Position numbers and translations under genes: made by a program. A DNA stretch of 64,000 bases. It comes from Pseudomonas lactis (GTDB lineage: Bacteria; Pseudomonadota; Gammaproteobacteria; Pseudomonadales; Pseudomonadaceae). Under the pieces are notes generated by a model that was not told where the DNA came from, did no database searches, and was given only the letters and a program-made list of their open reading frames with translations. The stretch spans positions 62,001-126,000 of the forward strand of contig NZ_JYLO01000014.1 of the NCBI RefSeq assembly GCF_001439845.1. Direction: 5' to 3'. Shown in pieces: positions 17,405-25,196 of this stretch; within the stretch, counting starts at the first letter, position 1; each line of letters opens with the position of its first letter.

Positions 17405-17770
17405 TTGTCCAGACTCGCCGAATTTCGCGCAGCAGAAAAAGCCCTTCAAGAGCAGCTTGCACAGCTGGAATCCTTGAAGAACGACGCTGGCCTGAAGAAA
17501 GAAATCGAATTCGAAGAAAAGCTCAAGACGCTGATGGGCAAATACGACAAGAGCCTGCGTGATGTGATCGCTATCCTCGATCCCGCGCCACGCAAAGGCG
17601 GTGCACCGGCCGCCGCCGCGCCTAAACAGCGCCGCGCACGGGTGGTCAAGGTTTATCACAACCCGCACACCGGCGAACTGATCGAGACCAAAGGTGGCAA
17701 CCACCGCGGCCTCAAAGCCTGGAAAGAAGAGTACGGCGCTGCCACTGTAGACTCCTGGCTTCGCGGCTGA
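17405..17770 (+). CDS. MvaT/MvaU-family H-NS-like nucleoid protein
   Basis: A 121-residue DNA-binding silencer of the Pseudomonas MvaT/MvaU/MvaV family. The start is TTG at 17405 (SRLAEFRAAEKALQEQ), with GGAG eight bases upstream; this gives the usual family length, unlike the longer open frame. The N-terminal coiled coil for dimer and oligomer formation covers residues 1-60, ending KSLRDVIAILDP. A basic Ala/Pro linker (about 62-80) is followed by the C-terminal AT-hook-like DNA-binding domain with NPHTGELIETKGGNHRGLKAWKEEYG. The sequence is nearer MvaU than MvaT by memory. In P. aeruginosa these proteins silence cupA fimbriae; here the gene is within 2.1 kb of a cup-type operon. Confidence 0.93.
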   Translation: MSRLAEFRAAEKALQEQLAQLESLKNDAGLKKEIEFEEKLKTLMGKYDKSLRDVIAILDPAPRKGGAPAAAAPKQRRARVVKVYHNPHTGELIETKGGNHRGLKAWKEEYGAATVDSWLRG

Positions 17771-17787
17771 AACATGTACTAAAAAAT

Positions 17788-17813
17788 AGCCCCGCATACG
17801 CGGGGCTTTTTTT
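17788..17813 (+). terminator. Rho-independent terminator after mvaU-like gene
   Basis: Perfect 8-bp stem AGCCCCGC / GCGGGGCT with a four-base loop, followed by a run of T. It ends the mvaU-like transcript. Confidence 0.9.
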
Positions 17814-17881
17814 GCTCTAACGGTTCGGAATCGAACTTAACTCAGCGTTCATATTGTTCAAATTCGCTCAGCTTGAGCGGG

Positions 17882-18418
17882 TCAAAGTTTCAGACTGTTA
17901 CGCACCAAACTGACTTCCTCCTTGCTCGCCTCGTACGCTTGCGCCTGGCCGGCGTATGAAAAAACATAGGCTTTGTCGACATCCAGCGCACCGACTAATG
18001 TTTGCGACAATACGTGTCGACCGTTCTCGGTAATCACGCAGGTAGTTTCCAACGCGTCAAGCCGACTCAATGTCGTGGGGTGCATTTTGCTGCACACGCT
18101 TTGATAACCGCCACGGGCAAAGTCTTTCTGGATGGACTTGCGCATCTCCAGCAACACGCCAGCAAGATTAACTTTATGGCCGGCCTCAATTGGCGTTCCG
18201 GTCAACTCCATGACCATCAACGTGGCGCCATTTTCATCATTCTTGATCGCTCGCTGCCGGGACACTGCTAGGGGTTTGGCAGGCGGCTCGCCGTCAGGCA
18301 CGACTTCTTCGACCTGCCAACCGCTGGGCCAATGGACCTGCGGCTCGGCGGCCAGCACAAACGGGCTGCCCAACAACACGCACATAGCACTCAACAGCGG
18401 CCTACGAAACTCGATCAT
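17882..18418 (-). CDS. Exported hypothetical protein (DUF4946-like)
   Basis: A 178-residue protein with a signal peptide (MIEFRRPLLSAMCVLLGSPFVLA-A), so probably periplasmic. The start at 18418 is chosen because it begins the signal peptide; the upstream extension is basic and unlike a coding start. Mature features are WPSGWQVEEVVPDGEP near the N-terminus, a pair of Cys (SVCSKMHP and TTCVITENG) likely to form a disulfide, and a C-terminal LVRNSLKL. It resembles a family I recall as DUF4946 next to gloA in Pseudomonas, but I cannot confirm that. Divergent from gloA. Confidence 0.7.
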   Translation of the reverse strand: MIEFRRPLLSAMCVLLGSPFVLAAEPQVHWPSGWQVEEVVPDGEPPAKPLAVSRQRAIKNDENGATLMVMELTGTPIEAGHKVNLAGVLLEMRKSIQKDFARGGYQSVCSKMHPTTLSRLDALETTCVITENGRHVLSQTLVGALDVDKAYVFSYAGQAQAYEASKEEVSLVRNSLKL

Positions 18419-18597
18419 TGCGAAAAACACCCAAGGTTCCAGCGGCAAAGTGTGCGGCCCGGCGCGCGCTGACCGCAAGGGCCTGGCGCGCTTTTTCATT
18501 TGGCGCAGCCGGTGCGCCTTGCGTATCATGGCCCGTCTGCATGGAGGCAGACCGCAAGCCAATGGACCGCTCATCTCACATTTTTTCTGGAGGGCCC

Positions 18598-19119
18598 ATG
18601 AGCCTGCACGAATTGAACACCTTCCCGGGCGTCACCGCCCAACCCGACAACGCCACGGCGAACTTCGTGTTCAACCACACCATGTTGCGGGTCAAGGACA
18701 TCACCAAGTCGCTGGACTTCTACACGCGCATCCTGGGTTTCTCCCTGGTCGAGAAACGTGACTTCCCGGAAGCCGAATTCAGCCTGTACTTCCTGGCCCT
18801 GGTGGACAAGGCCCAGATCCCGGCCGACGCCGCCGAGCGTACCCAGTGGATGAAGTCGATTCCGGGCATCCTCGAACTGACCCACAACCACGGCACCGAA
18901 AACGATGCCGACTTTGCCTACCACAACGGCAACACCGACCCACGTGGCTTTGGCCATATCTGTATCTCGGTGCCGGACATTGTCGCGGCGTGCGAACGCT
19001 TCGAAGCCTTGGGCTGTGATTTCCAGAAGCGCCTGACGGATGGCCGCATGAAGAGCCTCGCGTTCATCAAGGACCCGGATGCTTATTGGGTCGAGATCAT
19101 TCAGCCGGCGCCAATGTAA
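18598..19119 (+). CDS. gloA: Glyoxalase I (lactoylglutathione lyase)
   Basis: A 173-residue cytoplasmic enzyme that isomerises the hemithioacetal of methylglyoxal and glutathione to S-lactoylglutathione. It is of the longer, yeast/human-like type. The four metal ligands are visible: His-27 (FNHTMLRV), Glu-93 (GILELTHNHG), His-120 (GFGHICISV) and Glu-166 (YWVEIIQ). The ATG at 18598 has a GGAGGG ribosome site and the longer frame has none. Monocistronic, ending in a terminator. It provides glutathione-dependent detoxification, as does the glutathione reductase gene further right. Confidence 0.96.
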   Translation: MSLHELNTFPGVTAQPDNATANFVFNHTMLRVKDITKSLDFYTRILGFSLVEKRDFPEAEFSLYFLALVDKAQIPADAAERTQWMKSIPGILELTHNHGTENDADFAYHNGNTDPRGFGHICISVPDIVAACERFEALGCDFQKRLTDGRMKSLAFIKDPDAYWVEIIQPAPM

Positions 19120-19130
19120 TAAGCACTGCG

Positions 19131-19177
19131 TGACGCGGAGCGTCACCGGATGCATTCCCACGCGGAGCGTGGGAACG
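19131..19177. repeat. REP-like palindromic repeat
   Basis: Two nested short palindromes, TGACGCGGAGCGTCA and TTCCCACGCGGAGCGTGGGAA, are separated by CCGGATGCA. The second unit is a dispersed extragenic repeat familiar from fluorescent Pseudomonas genomes. It lies between the gloA stop and its terminator. Confidence 0.7.
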
Positions 19178-19178
19178 A

Positions 19179-19210
19179 GAAAAACCCCATGATCGCTCAT
19201 GGGGTTTTTC
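19179..19210. terminator. Bidirectional terminator between gloA and ahpF
   Basis: A 14-bp perfect stem (GAAAAACCCCATGA / TCATGGGGTTTTTC) with a four-base loop TCGC. The two flanking genes are convergent, and U-tracts form on both strands. Confidence 0.92.
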
Positions 19211-19229
19211 ATTTTCAGCTCAGGATGAT

Positions 19230-20795
19230 TTACGCCGGAGCAGAGGTACGGATCAGGTGATCGAACGCGCTCAACGAAGCCTTGGCGCCCTCGCCTACTG
19301 CAATCACGATCTGCTTGTACGGCACGGTGGTGACGTCACCGGCGGCGAACACGCCAGGCAGTGAAGTCTCGCCACGGGCATCGACAATGATCTCGCCGCG
19401 CGGCGACAGCTCTACGGTGCCTTTGAGCCAGTCAGTGTTGGGCAGCAAGCCAATCTGCACAAAGATGCCTTCCAGGTCGATGGTCTTGAACTCACCAGTG
19501 TCGCGGTTCTTGTAGGCAAGGCCGGTGACTTTCTGGCCATCGCCTTTGACTTCACTGGTCAATGCGCTGGTGATCACATCCACGTTCGGCAGGCTGTAGA
19601 GCTTGCGTTGCAACACGGCATCGGCGCGCAGCTTGCTGTCGAACTCAAGCAAGGTGACATGGCTGACGATACCGGCCAGGTCAATGGCCGCTTCCACGCC
19701 GGAGTTACCGCCGCCGATCACCGCCACACGCTTGCCCTTGAACAACGGGCCATCGCAGTGCGGGCAGAAGCACACGCCACGGGCTTTGTATTCCTGCTCG
19801 CCGGGCACTCCCATTTCTCTCCAGCGGGCGCCAGTGGCCAGGATCACGGTCTTGGACTTGAGTGTGGCACCGCTTTCGAAGCGAATTTCGTGCAGCTCAC
19901 CGGCATTTTTTGCCGGTACCAGGCTGCTGGCGCGTTGCAGGTTCATGATGTCCACGTCGTACTGACGCACATGGGCTTCCAGTGCGCTGGCCAGTTTCGG
20001 CCCTTCGGTTTCCTGTACCGAGATAAAGTTCTCGATGGACATGGTATCCAGCACCTGGCCACCAAAGCGTTCAGCCGCCACACCAGTACGAATACCTTTA
20101 CGTGCTGCGTAGATGGCAGCGGAAGACCCGGCCGGGCCACCGCCTACCACCAGGACGTCGAAGGCGTCCTTGGCGCTGATTTTCTCTGCGGCTTTCTCGA
20201 TACCGCTAGTGTCGAGCTTGGCGAGGATCTCTTCGAGGCCCATGCGGCCCTGGCCAAAGTTGACCCCGTTCAAGTAGACGCTCGGCACCGCCATGATCTG
20301 GCGCTCATCGACTTCGGCCTGGAACAACGCACCGTCAATCGCGACGTGGCGGATGTTCGGGTTGAGCACGGCCATCAGGTTCAACGCCTGGACTACGTCC
20401 GGGCAGTTCTGGCAGGACAGCGAGAAGTAAGTCTCGAAGCTGAACTCGCCTTTGAGGGCGCGGATCTGTTCAATCACCTCGACACTGGCCTTCGACGGGT
20501 GGCCACCGACTTGCAGCAGGGCCAGCACCAGCGAAGTGAATTCATGGCCCATGGGGATGCCGGCGAAACGCAGGTTGATATCGGCACCCGGGCGGTTGAT
20601 GGAGAACGATGGCTTGCGCGCATCATTGCCATCGGTGTTCAGGGTAATCAGCGTGGAGAGGCTGGTTACGTCCTGCAAAAGAGCAAGCATTTCCTGGGAT
20701 TTCGCACCGTCGTCGAGGGAGGCGACGATCTCGATCGGCTGGGTGACCCGTTCCAGGTATGACTTCAACTGAGCTTTAAGATTGGCGTCCAACAT
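19230..20795 (-). CDS. ahpF: Alkyl hydroperoxide reductase subunit F
   Basis: A 521-residue flavoprotein disulfide reductase that passes electrons from NADH to AhpC. The N-terminal double-thioredoxin-like domain (1-195) has the redox pair CQNC (SLSCQNCPDV, about residues 128-131). An FAD-binding GGGPAGSSAAIYAARKG follows near 217. The thioredoxin-reductase-like active site is CFCPHCDGP (about 344-352), the NADH site is VIGGGNSGVEAAIDLA, and the C-terminal GVFAAGDVTTVPYKQI is present. Full length. It follows ahpC but a terminator-like hairpin sits between the two, so ahpF may be expressed by readthrough or from its own promoter. Confidence 0.98.
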   Translation of the reverse strand: MLDANLKAQLKSYLERVTQPIEIVASLDDGAKSQEMLALLQDVTSLSTLITLNTDGNDARKPSFSINRPGADINLRFAGIPMGHEFTSLVLALLQVGGHPSKASVEVIEQIRALKGEFSFETYFSLSCQNCPDVVQALNLMAVLNPNIRHVAIDGALFQAEVDERQIMAVPSVYLNGVNFGQGRMGLEEILAKLDTSGIEKAAEKISAKDAFDVLVVGGGPAGSSAAIYAARKGIRTGVAAERFGGQVLDTMSIENFISVQETEGPKLASALEAHVRQYDVDIMNLQRASSLVPAKNAGELHEIRFESGATLKSKTVILATGARWREMGVPGEQEYKARGVCFCPHCDGPLFKGKRVAVIGGGNSGVEAAIDLAGIVSHVTLLEFDSKLRADAVLQRKLYSLPNVDVITSALTSEVKGDGQKVTGLAYKNRDTGEFKTIDLEGIFVQIGLLPNTDWLKGTVELSPRGEIIVDARGETSLPGVFAAGDVTTVPYKQIVIAVGEGAKASLSAFDHLIRTSAPA

Positions 20796-20833
20796 ACGGG
20801 CGATTTCCTGTTCATTCGGTTTATTGCAGACAA

Positions 20834-20867
20834 AAAAACGCCCGAGCGAATCTCGCCCGGGCGTTTT
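20834..20867 (-). terminator. Hairpin between ahpC and ahpF
   Basis: GC-rich stem AACGCCCG...CGGGCGTT flanked by A-runs and T-runs lies between the two same-strand genes. It probably attenuates ahpC transcription, giving more AhpC than AhpF. Confidence 0.8.
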
Positions 20868-20925
20868 GAGGGCGGATGCAGCTTACTTAAGTGCGGATAC
20901 CCGCCCTTGATACGCGTTCACAGAC

Positions 20926-21489
20926 TTAGATCTTGCCGACCAGGTCCAGAGACGGCGCCAGAGTGGCCTCGCCTTCTTTCCATTTGGCTGGGCAGACTTC
21001 ACCTGGGTGGGCAGCAACGTACTGAGCGGCCTTGATCTTGCGCAGCAGCTCGGAAGCGTCACGGCCTACACCACCGTCGTTCAGCTCAACGATCTTGATT
21101 TGACCTTCTGGGTTGATCACGAAGGTGCCGCGGTCTGCCAGGCCAGCTTCTTCGATCAGCACGTCGAAGTTGCGGGAGATGGTCAGGGTTGGGTCGCCGA
21201 TCATGGTGTACTGGATTTTGCCAATGGCTGGCGAAGTGTTGTGCCAGGCAGCGTGGGCAAAGTGGGTGTCGGTGGAAACGCTGTAGATTTCGACGCCCAG
21301 CTTCTGGAATTCGGCGTAGTTGTCAGCCAGGTCTTCCAGTTCGGTTGGGCAAACGAAGGTGAAGTCGGCTGGGTAGAAGAATACAACCGACCACTTGCCT
21401 TTCAGGTCAGCGTCGGTCACATCGACGAAGCTGCCGTTTTTGAAAGCGGTAGCTTTAAACGGTTTTACTTGGCTGTTGATGATAGGCAT
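20926..21489 (-). CDS. ahpC: Alkyl hydroperoxide reductase subunit C (peroxiredoxin)
   Basis: A 187-residue typical 2-Cys peroxiredoxin that reduces H2O2, organic peroxides and peroxynitrite. The peroxidatic Cys-47 is in DFTFVCPTE and the resolving Cys-166 in GEVCPAKW. The normal GGVGRDASELLRKIKA segment and the C-terminal tail KEGEATLAPSLDLVGKI are present. The ribosome site before the ATG is ACGGAGAGTC-like. It is the first gene of the ahpC-(hairpin)-ahpF unit. OxyR control is known for the family, but I did not identify a site with confidence. Confidence 0.98.
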   Translation of the reverse strand: MPIINSQVKPFKATAFKNGSFVDVTDADLKGKWSVVFFYPADFTFVCPTELEDLADNYAEFQKLGVEIYSVSTDTHFAHAAWHNTSPAIGKIQYTMIGDPTLTISRNFDVLIEEAGLADRGTFVINPEGQIKIVELNDGGVGRDASELLRKIKAAQYVAAHPGEVCPAKWKEGEATLAPSLDLVGKI

Positions 21490-21622
21490 CGTTGACTCTC
21501 CGTCAGGGGTTAAGAAGTTGATGAGATGAATCCTACCGGCTCTTTCGGTCGATGGCTCATTGGCAAACCTGATGCTGGCGATTGGTTTTCTCTATCAGGT
21601 AACTGTATTAATAGAAGAAATC

Positions 21623-22555
21623 TCAAATCAGTGGTTGGGTTGCCAGGGTCATGCCTAGAAACGGCGTCGCTTCAACATAGCGCATCGCAGATTTCATGTC
21701 GTTCCAACCGACGTAACTCATCAGCGACTTCAAATCCCAGCCACTGCGATGCGCCCAAGTGGCAAAGCCCCGCCGCAGCGAGTGGCTGGTGTATTGCTCG
21801 GCGGGGATGCCTGCGCGCTCAAGGGCCTGGCGCAGTAGCGGGATCACACTGTTGGGGTGCAAGCCCTCCTCGCCCAGGTTGCCCCAGCGGTCAATGCCAC
21901 GGAATACCGGCCCGCGCACCAAAGCCGAGGCGCTGAGCCACTCGCTATAAGCCTGCACCGGGCACAGCCGCAACAACGCCGGGGTCTGGTAGGTCTTGCC
22001 GAGGTTATCGCGGTCACTTTTGCTGCGCGGCAAGTACAGACTGATGCCTGCGCCGGGCACGGCTTGCACATGCTCGATGCTTAACCGGCACAGTTCATCA
22101 CTGCGAAAGCCGCGCCAGAAGCCCAGCAGAATCAGCGCAGCATCGCGCTTGGCCCGCAGCAAGCGCGGTTGGTCGTGATGCTCGCTGGCCTGTTTGGCTT
22201 CAATGTCCAGGGCGGCGATCACCTGTTCCAAATGCTGGAGCTGCAAAGGCTCGGCCTGTCGCTCTCGCGCCGGGTGCACGGCGCGGATGCCCTTGAGCAC
22301 TTTGCGTACCACTGGCGCCTTCGTCGGGTCGGCAAACCCTTGGCTGGTATGCCATTGCGCAAGTGCCGAGAGCCGCAGCTTCAAGGTATTGACCGCCAAC
22401 ACTCCGGCATGCGCCACCAAGTAACGCGCCACGCTGTCACTGGTGGCCGGCAGGAACCCTCCCCAACTGACTTCGAAATGCTCGATGGCTGCGCGGTAGC
22501 TGCGGCGCGTGTTGTCACGGGTGGCGGCGTTGAGATATCGGTCCAGGTCGCTCAT
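21623..22555 (-). CDS. Tyrosine recombinase, TnpS-like
   Basis: A 310-residue site-specific recombinase. The N-terminal SAM-like core-binding domain (about 1-100) is TRDNTRRSYRAAIEHFEVSWGGFLPATSDSVARYL. The catalytic residues are all visible: Arg-151 (GFRSDEL), Lys-179 (RSKSD), His-258 and Arg-261 (HSLRRGFATWA), Trp-284 (YVGWND) and the nucleophile Tyr-293 (MRYVEA). The start is the ATG at 22555 (MSDLDRYLNAA); the longer frame is not plausible. It is divergent from a coiled-coil DNA-binding protein across a palindrome-rich 169-bp gap, the same layout as tnpS/tnpT of Tn4651. No transposase or prophage genes are near. Confidence 0.9.
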   Translation of the reverse strand: MSDLDRYLNAATRDNTRRSYRAAIEHFEVSWGGFLPATSDSVARYLVAHAGVLAVNTLKLRLSALAQWHTSQGFADPTKAPVVRKVLKGIRAVHPARERQAEPLQLQHLEQVIAALDIEAKQASEHHDQPRLLRAKRDAALILLGFWRGFRSDELCRLSIEHVQAVPGAGISLYLPRSKSDRDNLGKTYQTPALLRLCPVQAYSEWLSASALVRGPVFRGIDRWGNLGEEGLHPNSVIPLLRQALERAGIPAEQYTSHSLRRGFATWAHRSGWDLKSLMSYVGWNDMKSAMRYVEATPFLGMTLATQPLI

Positions 22556-22724
22556 AGGCGTCTTTTCGTACTGCTGACAGATGGATGGCGGAGGAAAACA
22601 CAGATGACACGGGATAATACGCCAATATCCCATCTGTTAAATCATGAATTTAAACGAGTTTTTAATCATGATATGGTATGTATCTACATACCATGTACCA
22701 CAGTACTAAATCGACGGAGACCCC
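22556..22724. other. Candidate resolution (rst-like) site and divergent promoter region
   Basis: This 169-bp gap holds two strong dyads. The first is GGGATA-(9 nt)-TATCCC at 22611-22631, extended by CAGATG and ATCTG outside, the shape of a tyrosine-recombinase core site. The second is a 22-bp palindrome at 22673-22694 with arms ATGGTATGTA / TACATACCAT and a 2-bp centre. Near-direct repeats of AATCATGA lie between them. In Tn4651 the resolution site lies between the divergent tnpS and tnpT genes. The assignment is by analogy. Confidence 0.5.
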
Positions 22725-23732
22725 ATGGCTCGTGGCGGCATAAACAAAGCAGTAGTGCAGACGGCACGCCTGGCGATCCTCGCCCGCGGCGAAAACCCCA
22801 GCATCGATGCAGTGCGTATCGAAATGGGGAATACCGGCTCGAAAACCACGATTCATCGCTATTTGAAAGAGCTGGACGAAAGCGAATCACGACAAACCAT
22901 CACTCAGGCGCCAATTGACGATGAGCTTGGCGAACTGGTCGCACGCCTGGCGCAACGCCTGAAAGAGAAGGCCCAAGAGCCGATCGACCTGGCCCTGGCG
23001 CAATTCGAGCAACGCAAAGCCGCCCTGCTCGCCCAGGTAAAAACCCTGGAAGAGGCGCACACCCAGCTCAAACAGCAATTTGATATCCAGGCCGCGGCCC
23101 TGGCCGAAGAAAGCGCGGCGCTGCAAACCGCCAGCACCAGCTTGCAGACCGAGCAAACCCGTAACGCCGGGCTGAGCCAGGCATGCAGCGACTACGAGCT
23201 AAGGCTCAACGACAAGGACGAGCAGATTCGCTCACTGGAAGAAAAACACCTGCACGCCCGTGATGCGCTTGAGCATTACCGCACTGCCATCAAGGAGCAG
23301 CGCGAGCAGGAACAGCGTCGCCATGAAGGCCAGTTGCAGCAGGTTCAGGCCGAATTGCGCCAGGCACAGCAAAGCGCGCTGGTGCGCCAGGATGAGATCA
23401 CCCAGTTGCATCGCGATAACGAGCGTCTGCTGAGTGAGCAGCGAGCGACCGCCAAGGAATTGAATGCGCTGCAGGAGCAAACTCGTCAGGACCAGGCGCT
23501 ACAGCTGAAACTCAAGGAACAACTCAGCCAGATCGACAGCGAACGCGCCCTGCTCCAGGAACGCCTGCGCGTGGCCGTGCAGGACAGCCAATCACGCCAA
23601 GCTGCGCTACTGGAACATCAGCAGCACAACAAAGCGCTTGAGCTGGACCTGATCAAGGCCCAGGCAAGCATCGAAGCGCTGCGCCTGGCGGCCGTCGTTG
23701 CAACGGCGCCAGAAGCAGCAGAGCCAACCTGA
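22725..23732 (+). CDS. KfrA/TnpT-like DNA-binding coiled-coil protein
   Basis: A 335-residue protein. Residues 1-55 form a KfrA-type helix-turn-helix (NKAVVQTARLAILARGENPSIDAVRIEMGNTGSKTTIHRYLKEL). Residues about 75-320 are an almost unbroken Glu/Gln/Ala/Leu-rich coiled coil. A hydrophobic Ala tail ends the protein. The start has CGGAGA upstream. This architecture is that of TnpT (cointegrate resolution protein T), which assists TnpS recombinase at its site, and it is divergent from the TnpS-like gene. Its stop abuts that of gor without a single spacer base (convergent). KfrA itself, a plasmid protein, is the alternative reading. Confidence 0.85.
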   Translation: MARGGINKAVVQTARLAILARGENPSIDAVRIEMGNTGSKTTIHRYLKELDESESRQTITQAPIDDELGELVARLAQRLKEKAQEPIDLALAQFEQRKAALLAQVKTLEEAHTQLKQQFDIQAAALAEESAALQTASTSLQTEQTRNAGLSQACSDYELRLNDKDEQIRSLEEKHLHARDALEHYRTAIKEQREQEQRRHEGQLQQVQAELRQAQQSALVRQDEITQLHRDNERLLSEQRATAKELNALQEQTRQDQALQLKLKEQLSQIDSERALLQERLRVAVQDSQSRQAALLEHQQHNKALELDLIKAQASIEALRLAAVVATAPEAAEPT

Positions 23733-25091
23733 TCAGTCCGCCACGGGCGTGCGCATGGTGACGAATTCTTCCGCCGCCGTAGGATGCACGCCGATGGTTT
23801 CGTCGAAATGCTGCTTAGTCGCGCCCGCCTTGAGCGCGATCGCCAGCCCTTGCACGATTTCACCCGCATCCGGGCCGACCATGTGGCAACCCAGCACTTT
23901 GTCGGTGTCGGCGTCGACCACCAGCTTCATCAGGGTCTTTTCCTGGCAATCGGTGAGGGTCAGCTTCATCGGCCGGAAACGGCTTTCAAAGATCTGCACG
24001 TTGTGGCCGTGCTTGCGTGCATCCTCTTCCGTCAGACCGACTGTGCCGATATTTGGCAGGCTGAACACCGCCGTCGCGATATTGGCGTAATCCACCGGGC
24101 GGTATTGCTCGGGCTTGAACAACCGCCGCGCCACGGCCATGCCTTCAGCCAGAGCCACCGGCGTCAGCTGCACACGACCAATCACATCGCCAATCGCCAG
24201 GATCGACGGCTCGGCGGTCTGGTAGAGATCATCCACCGCGACGAAACCGCGCTCGTCCAGTTTGACCCCGGTGTTTTCCAGGCCCAGGTTATCCAGCATT
24301 GGGCGGCGGCCGGTGGCGTAGAACACACAATCGGCTTCCAGCACGCGACCATCCTTCAACGTGGCCTTGAGGCTGCCGTCGGCTTGCTTATCGATGCGCT
24401 CGATGTCGGCATTGAACTGCAAGTCCAGGCCGCGCTTGGTCAGCTCTTCTTGCAGATGCTTGCGCACCGAGCCATCAAAGCCGCGCAAGAACAAGTCGCC
24501 GCGATACAGCAATGAAGTTTGTGCACCCAAGCCGTGGAAGATGCCGGCGAACTCGACGGCGATATAGCCACCGCCCACTACCAGCACGCGCTTAGGTAGC
24601 TCTTTGAGGAAGAATGCCTCATTGGAACCAATGGCGTGCTCGCGCCCTGGAATCTCAGGGATCTGCGGCCAGCCGCCGGTGGCGATCAGGATGTGCTTGG
24701 CAGTGAAGCGCTCACCGTTAATCTCCACCTGGTGGGCATCAACCAGGCGTGCATGCCCTTCATGCAGGGTCACGCCGCTGTTGACCAACAGGTTGCGATA
24801 GATGCCATTGAGGCGGTTGATCTCGCGATCCTTGTTGGCGATCAAGGTCGCCCAATCAAAGTTCGCCTCGCCCAGGGACCAGCCAAAGCCACTGGCCTGC
24901 TCAAAATCCTCGGCAAAATGCGCGCCATACACCAACAGCTTCTTTGGCACACAGCCGACGTTCACGCAGGTGCCACCCAGGTAGCGGCTCTCCGCCACGG
25001 CCACCTTGGCGCCAAAGCCAGCGGCAAAGCGCGCCGCGCGAACACCGCCAGAACCGGCGCCAATTACATACAGGTCAAAATCGTAGGCCAT
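23733..25091 (-). CDS. gor: Glutathione-disulfide reductase
   Basis: A 452-residue cytoplasmic flavoenzyme that reduces GSSG with NADPH. FAD site GAGSGGVRAARFAA (about 11-24), redox-active disulfide GGTCVNVGCVPKK, NADPH site VVGGGYIAVEFAGIFHGLG with the downstream Arg (YRGDLFLRGFD), second FAD motif ILAIGDVIG, and the C-terminal catalytic HPTAAEEFVTMR. Full length. It lies about 105 bp downstream of galU on the same strand with a terminator hairpin between. The neighbourhood galU-gor is common in Pseudomonas. Confidence 0.97.
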   Translation of the reverse strand: MAYDFDLYVIGAGSGGVRAARFAAGFGAKVAVAESRYLGGTCVNVGCVPKKLLVYGAHFAEDFEQASGFGWSLGEANFDWATLIANKDREINRLNGIYRNLLVNSGVTLHEGHARLVDAHQVEINGERFTAKHILIATGGWPQIPEIPGREHAIGSNEAFFLKELPKRVLVVGGGYIAVEFAGIFHGLGAQTSLLYRGDLFLRGFDGSVRKHLQEELTKRGLDLQFNADIERIDKQADGSLKATLKDGRVLEADCVFYATGRRPMLDNLGLENTGVKLDERGFVAVDDLYQTAEPSILAIGDVIGRVQLTPVALAEGMAVARRLFKPEQYRPVDYANIATAVFSLPNIGTVGLTEEDARKHGHNVQIFESRFRPMKLTLTDCQEKTLMKLVVDADTDKVLGCHMVGPDAGEIVQGLAIALKAGATKQHFDETIGVHPTAAEEFVTMRTPVAD

Positions 25092-25144
25092 TTCACTCTC
25101 CTCGGCAGGACACCAGCATACCGACTTACATGGGGCTGAAAAAC

Positions 25145-25172
25145 GAAAAAGCCACCCGAGGGTGGCTTTCGC
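25145..25172 (-). terminator. Terminator between galU and gor
   Basis: Nine-bp stem AAGCCACCC / GGGTGGCTT with a 2-base centre, flanked by an A-run that becomes the U-tract of the minus-strand transcript. Confidence 0.85.
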
Positions 25173-25196
25173 TTAAAACGTACCGGCAAGCGTGAA

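Noticed and set aside
18418..18574. 52-residue N-terminal extension of the exported protein at 17882
   Set aside because: The extension is Arg/Pro-rich, precedes an obvious signal peptide and overlaps the gloA promoter side; the start at 18418 is better.
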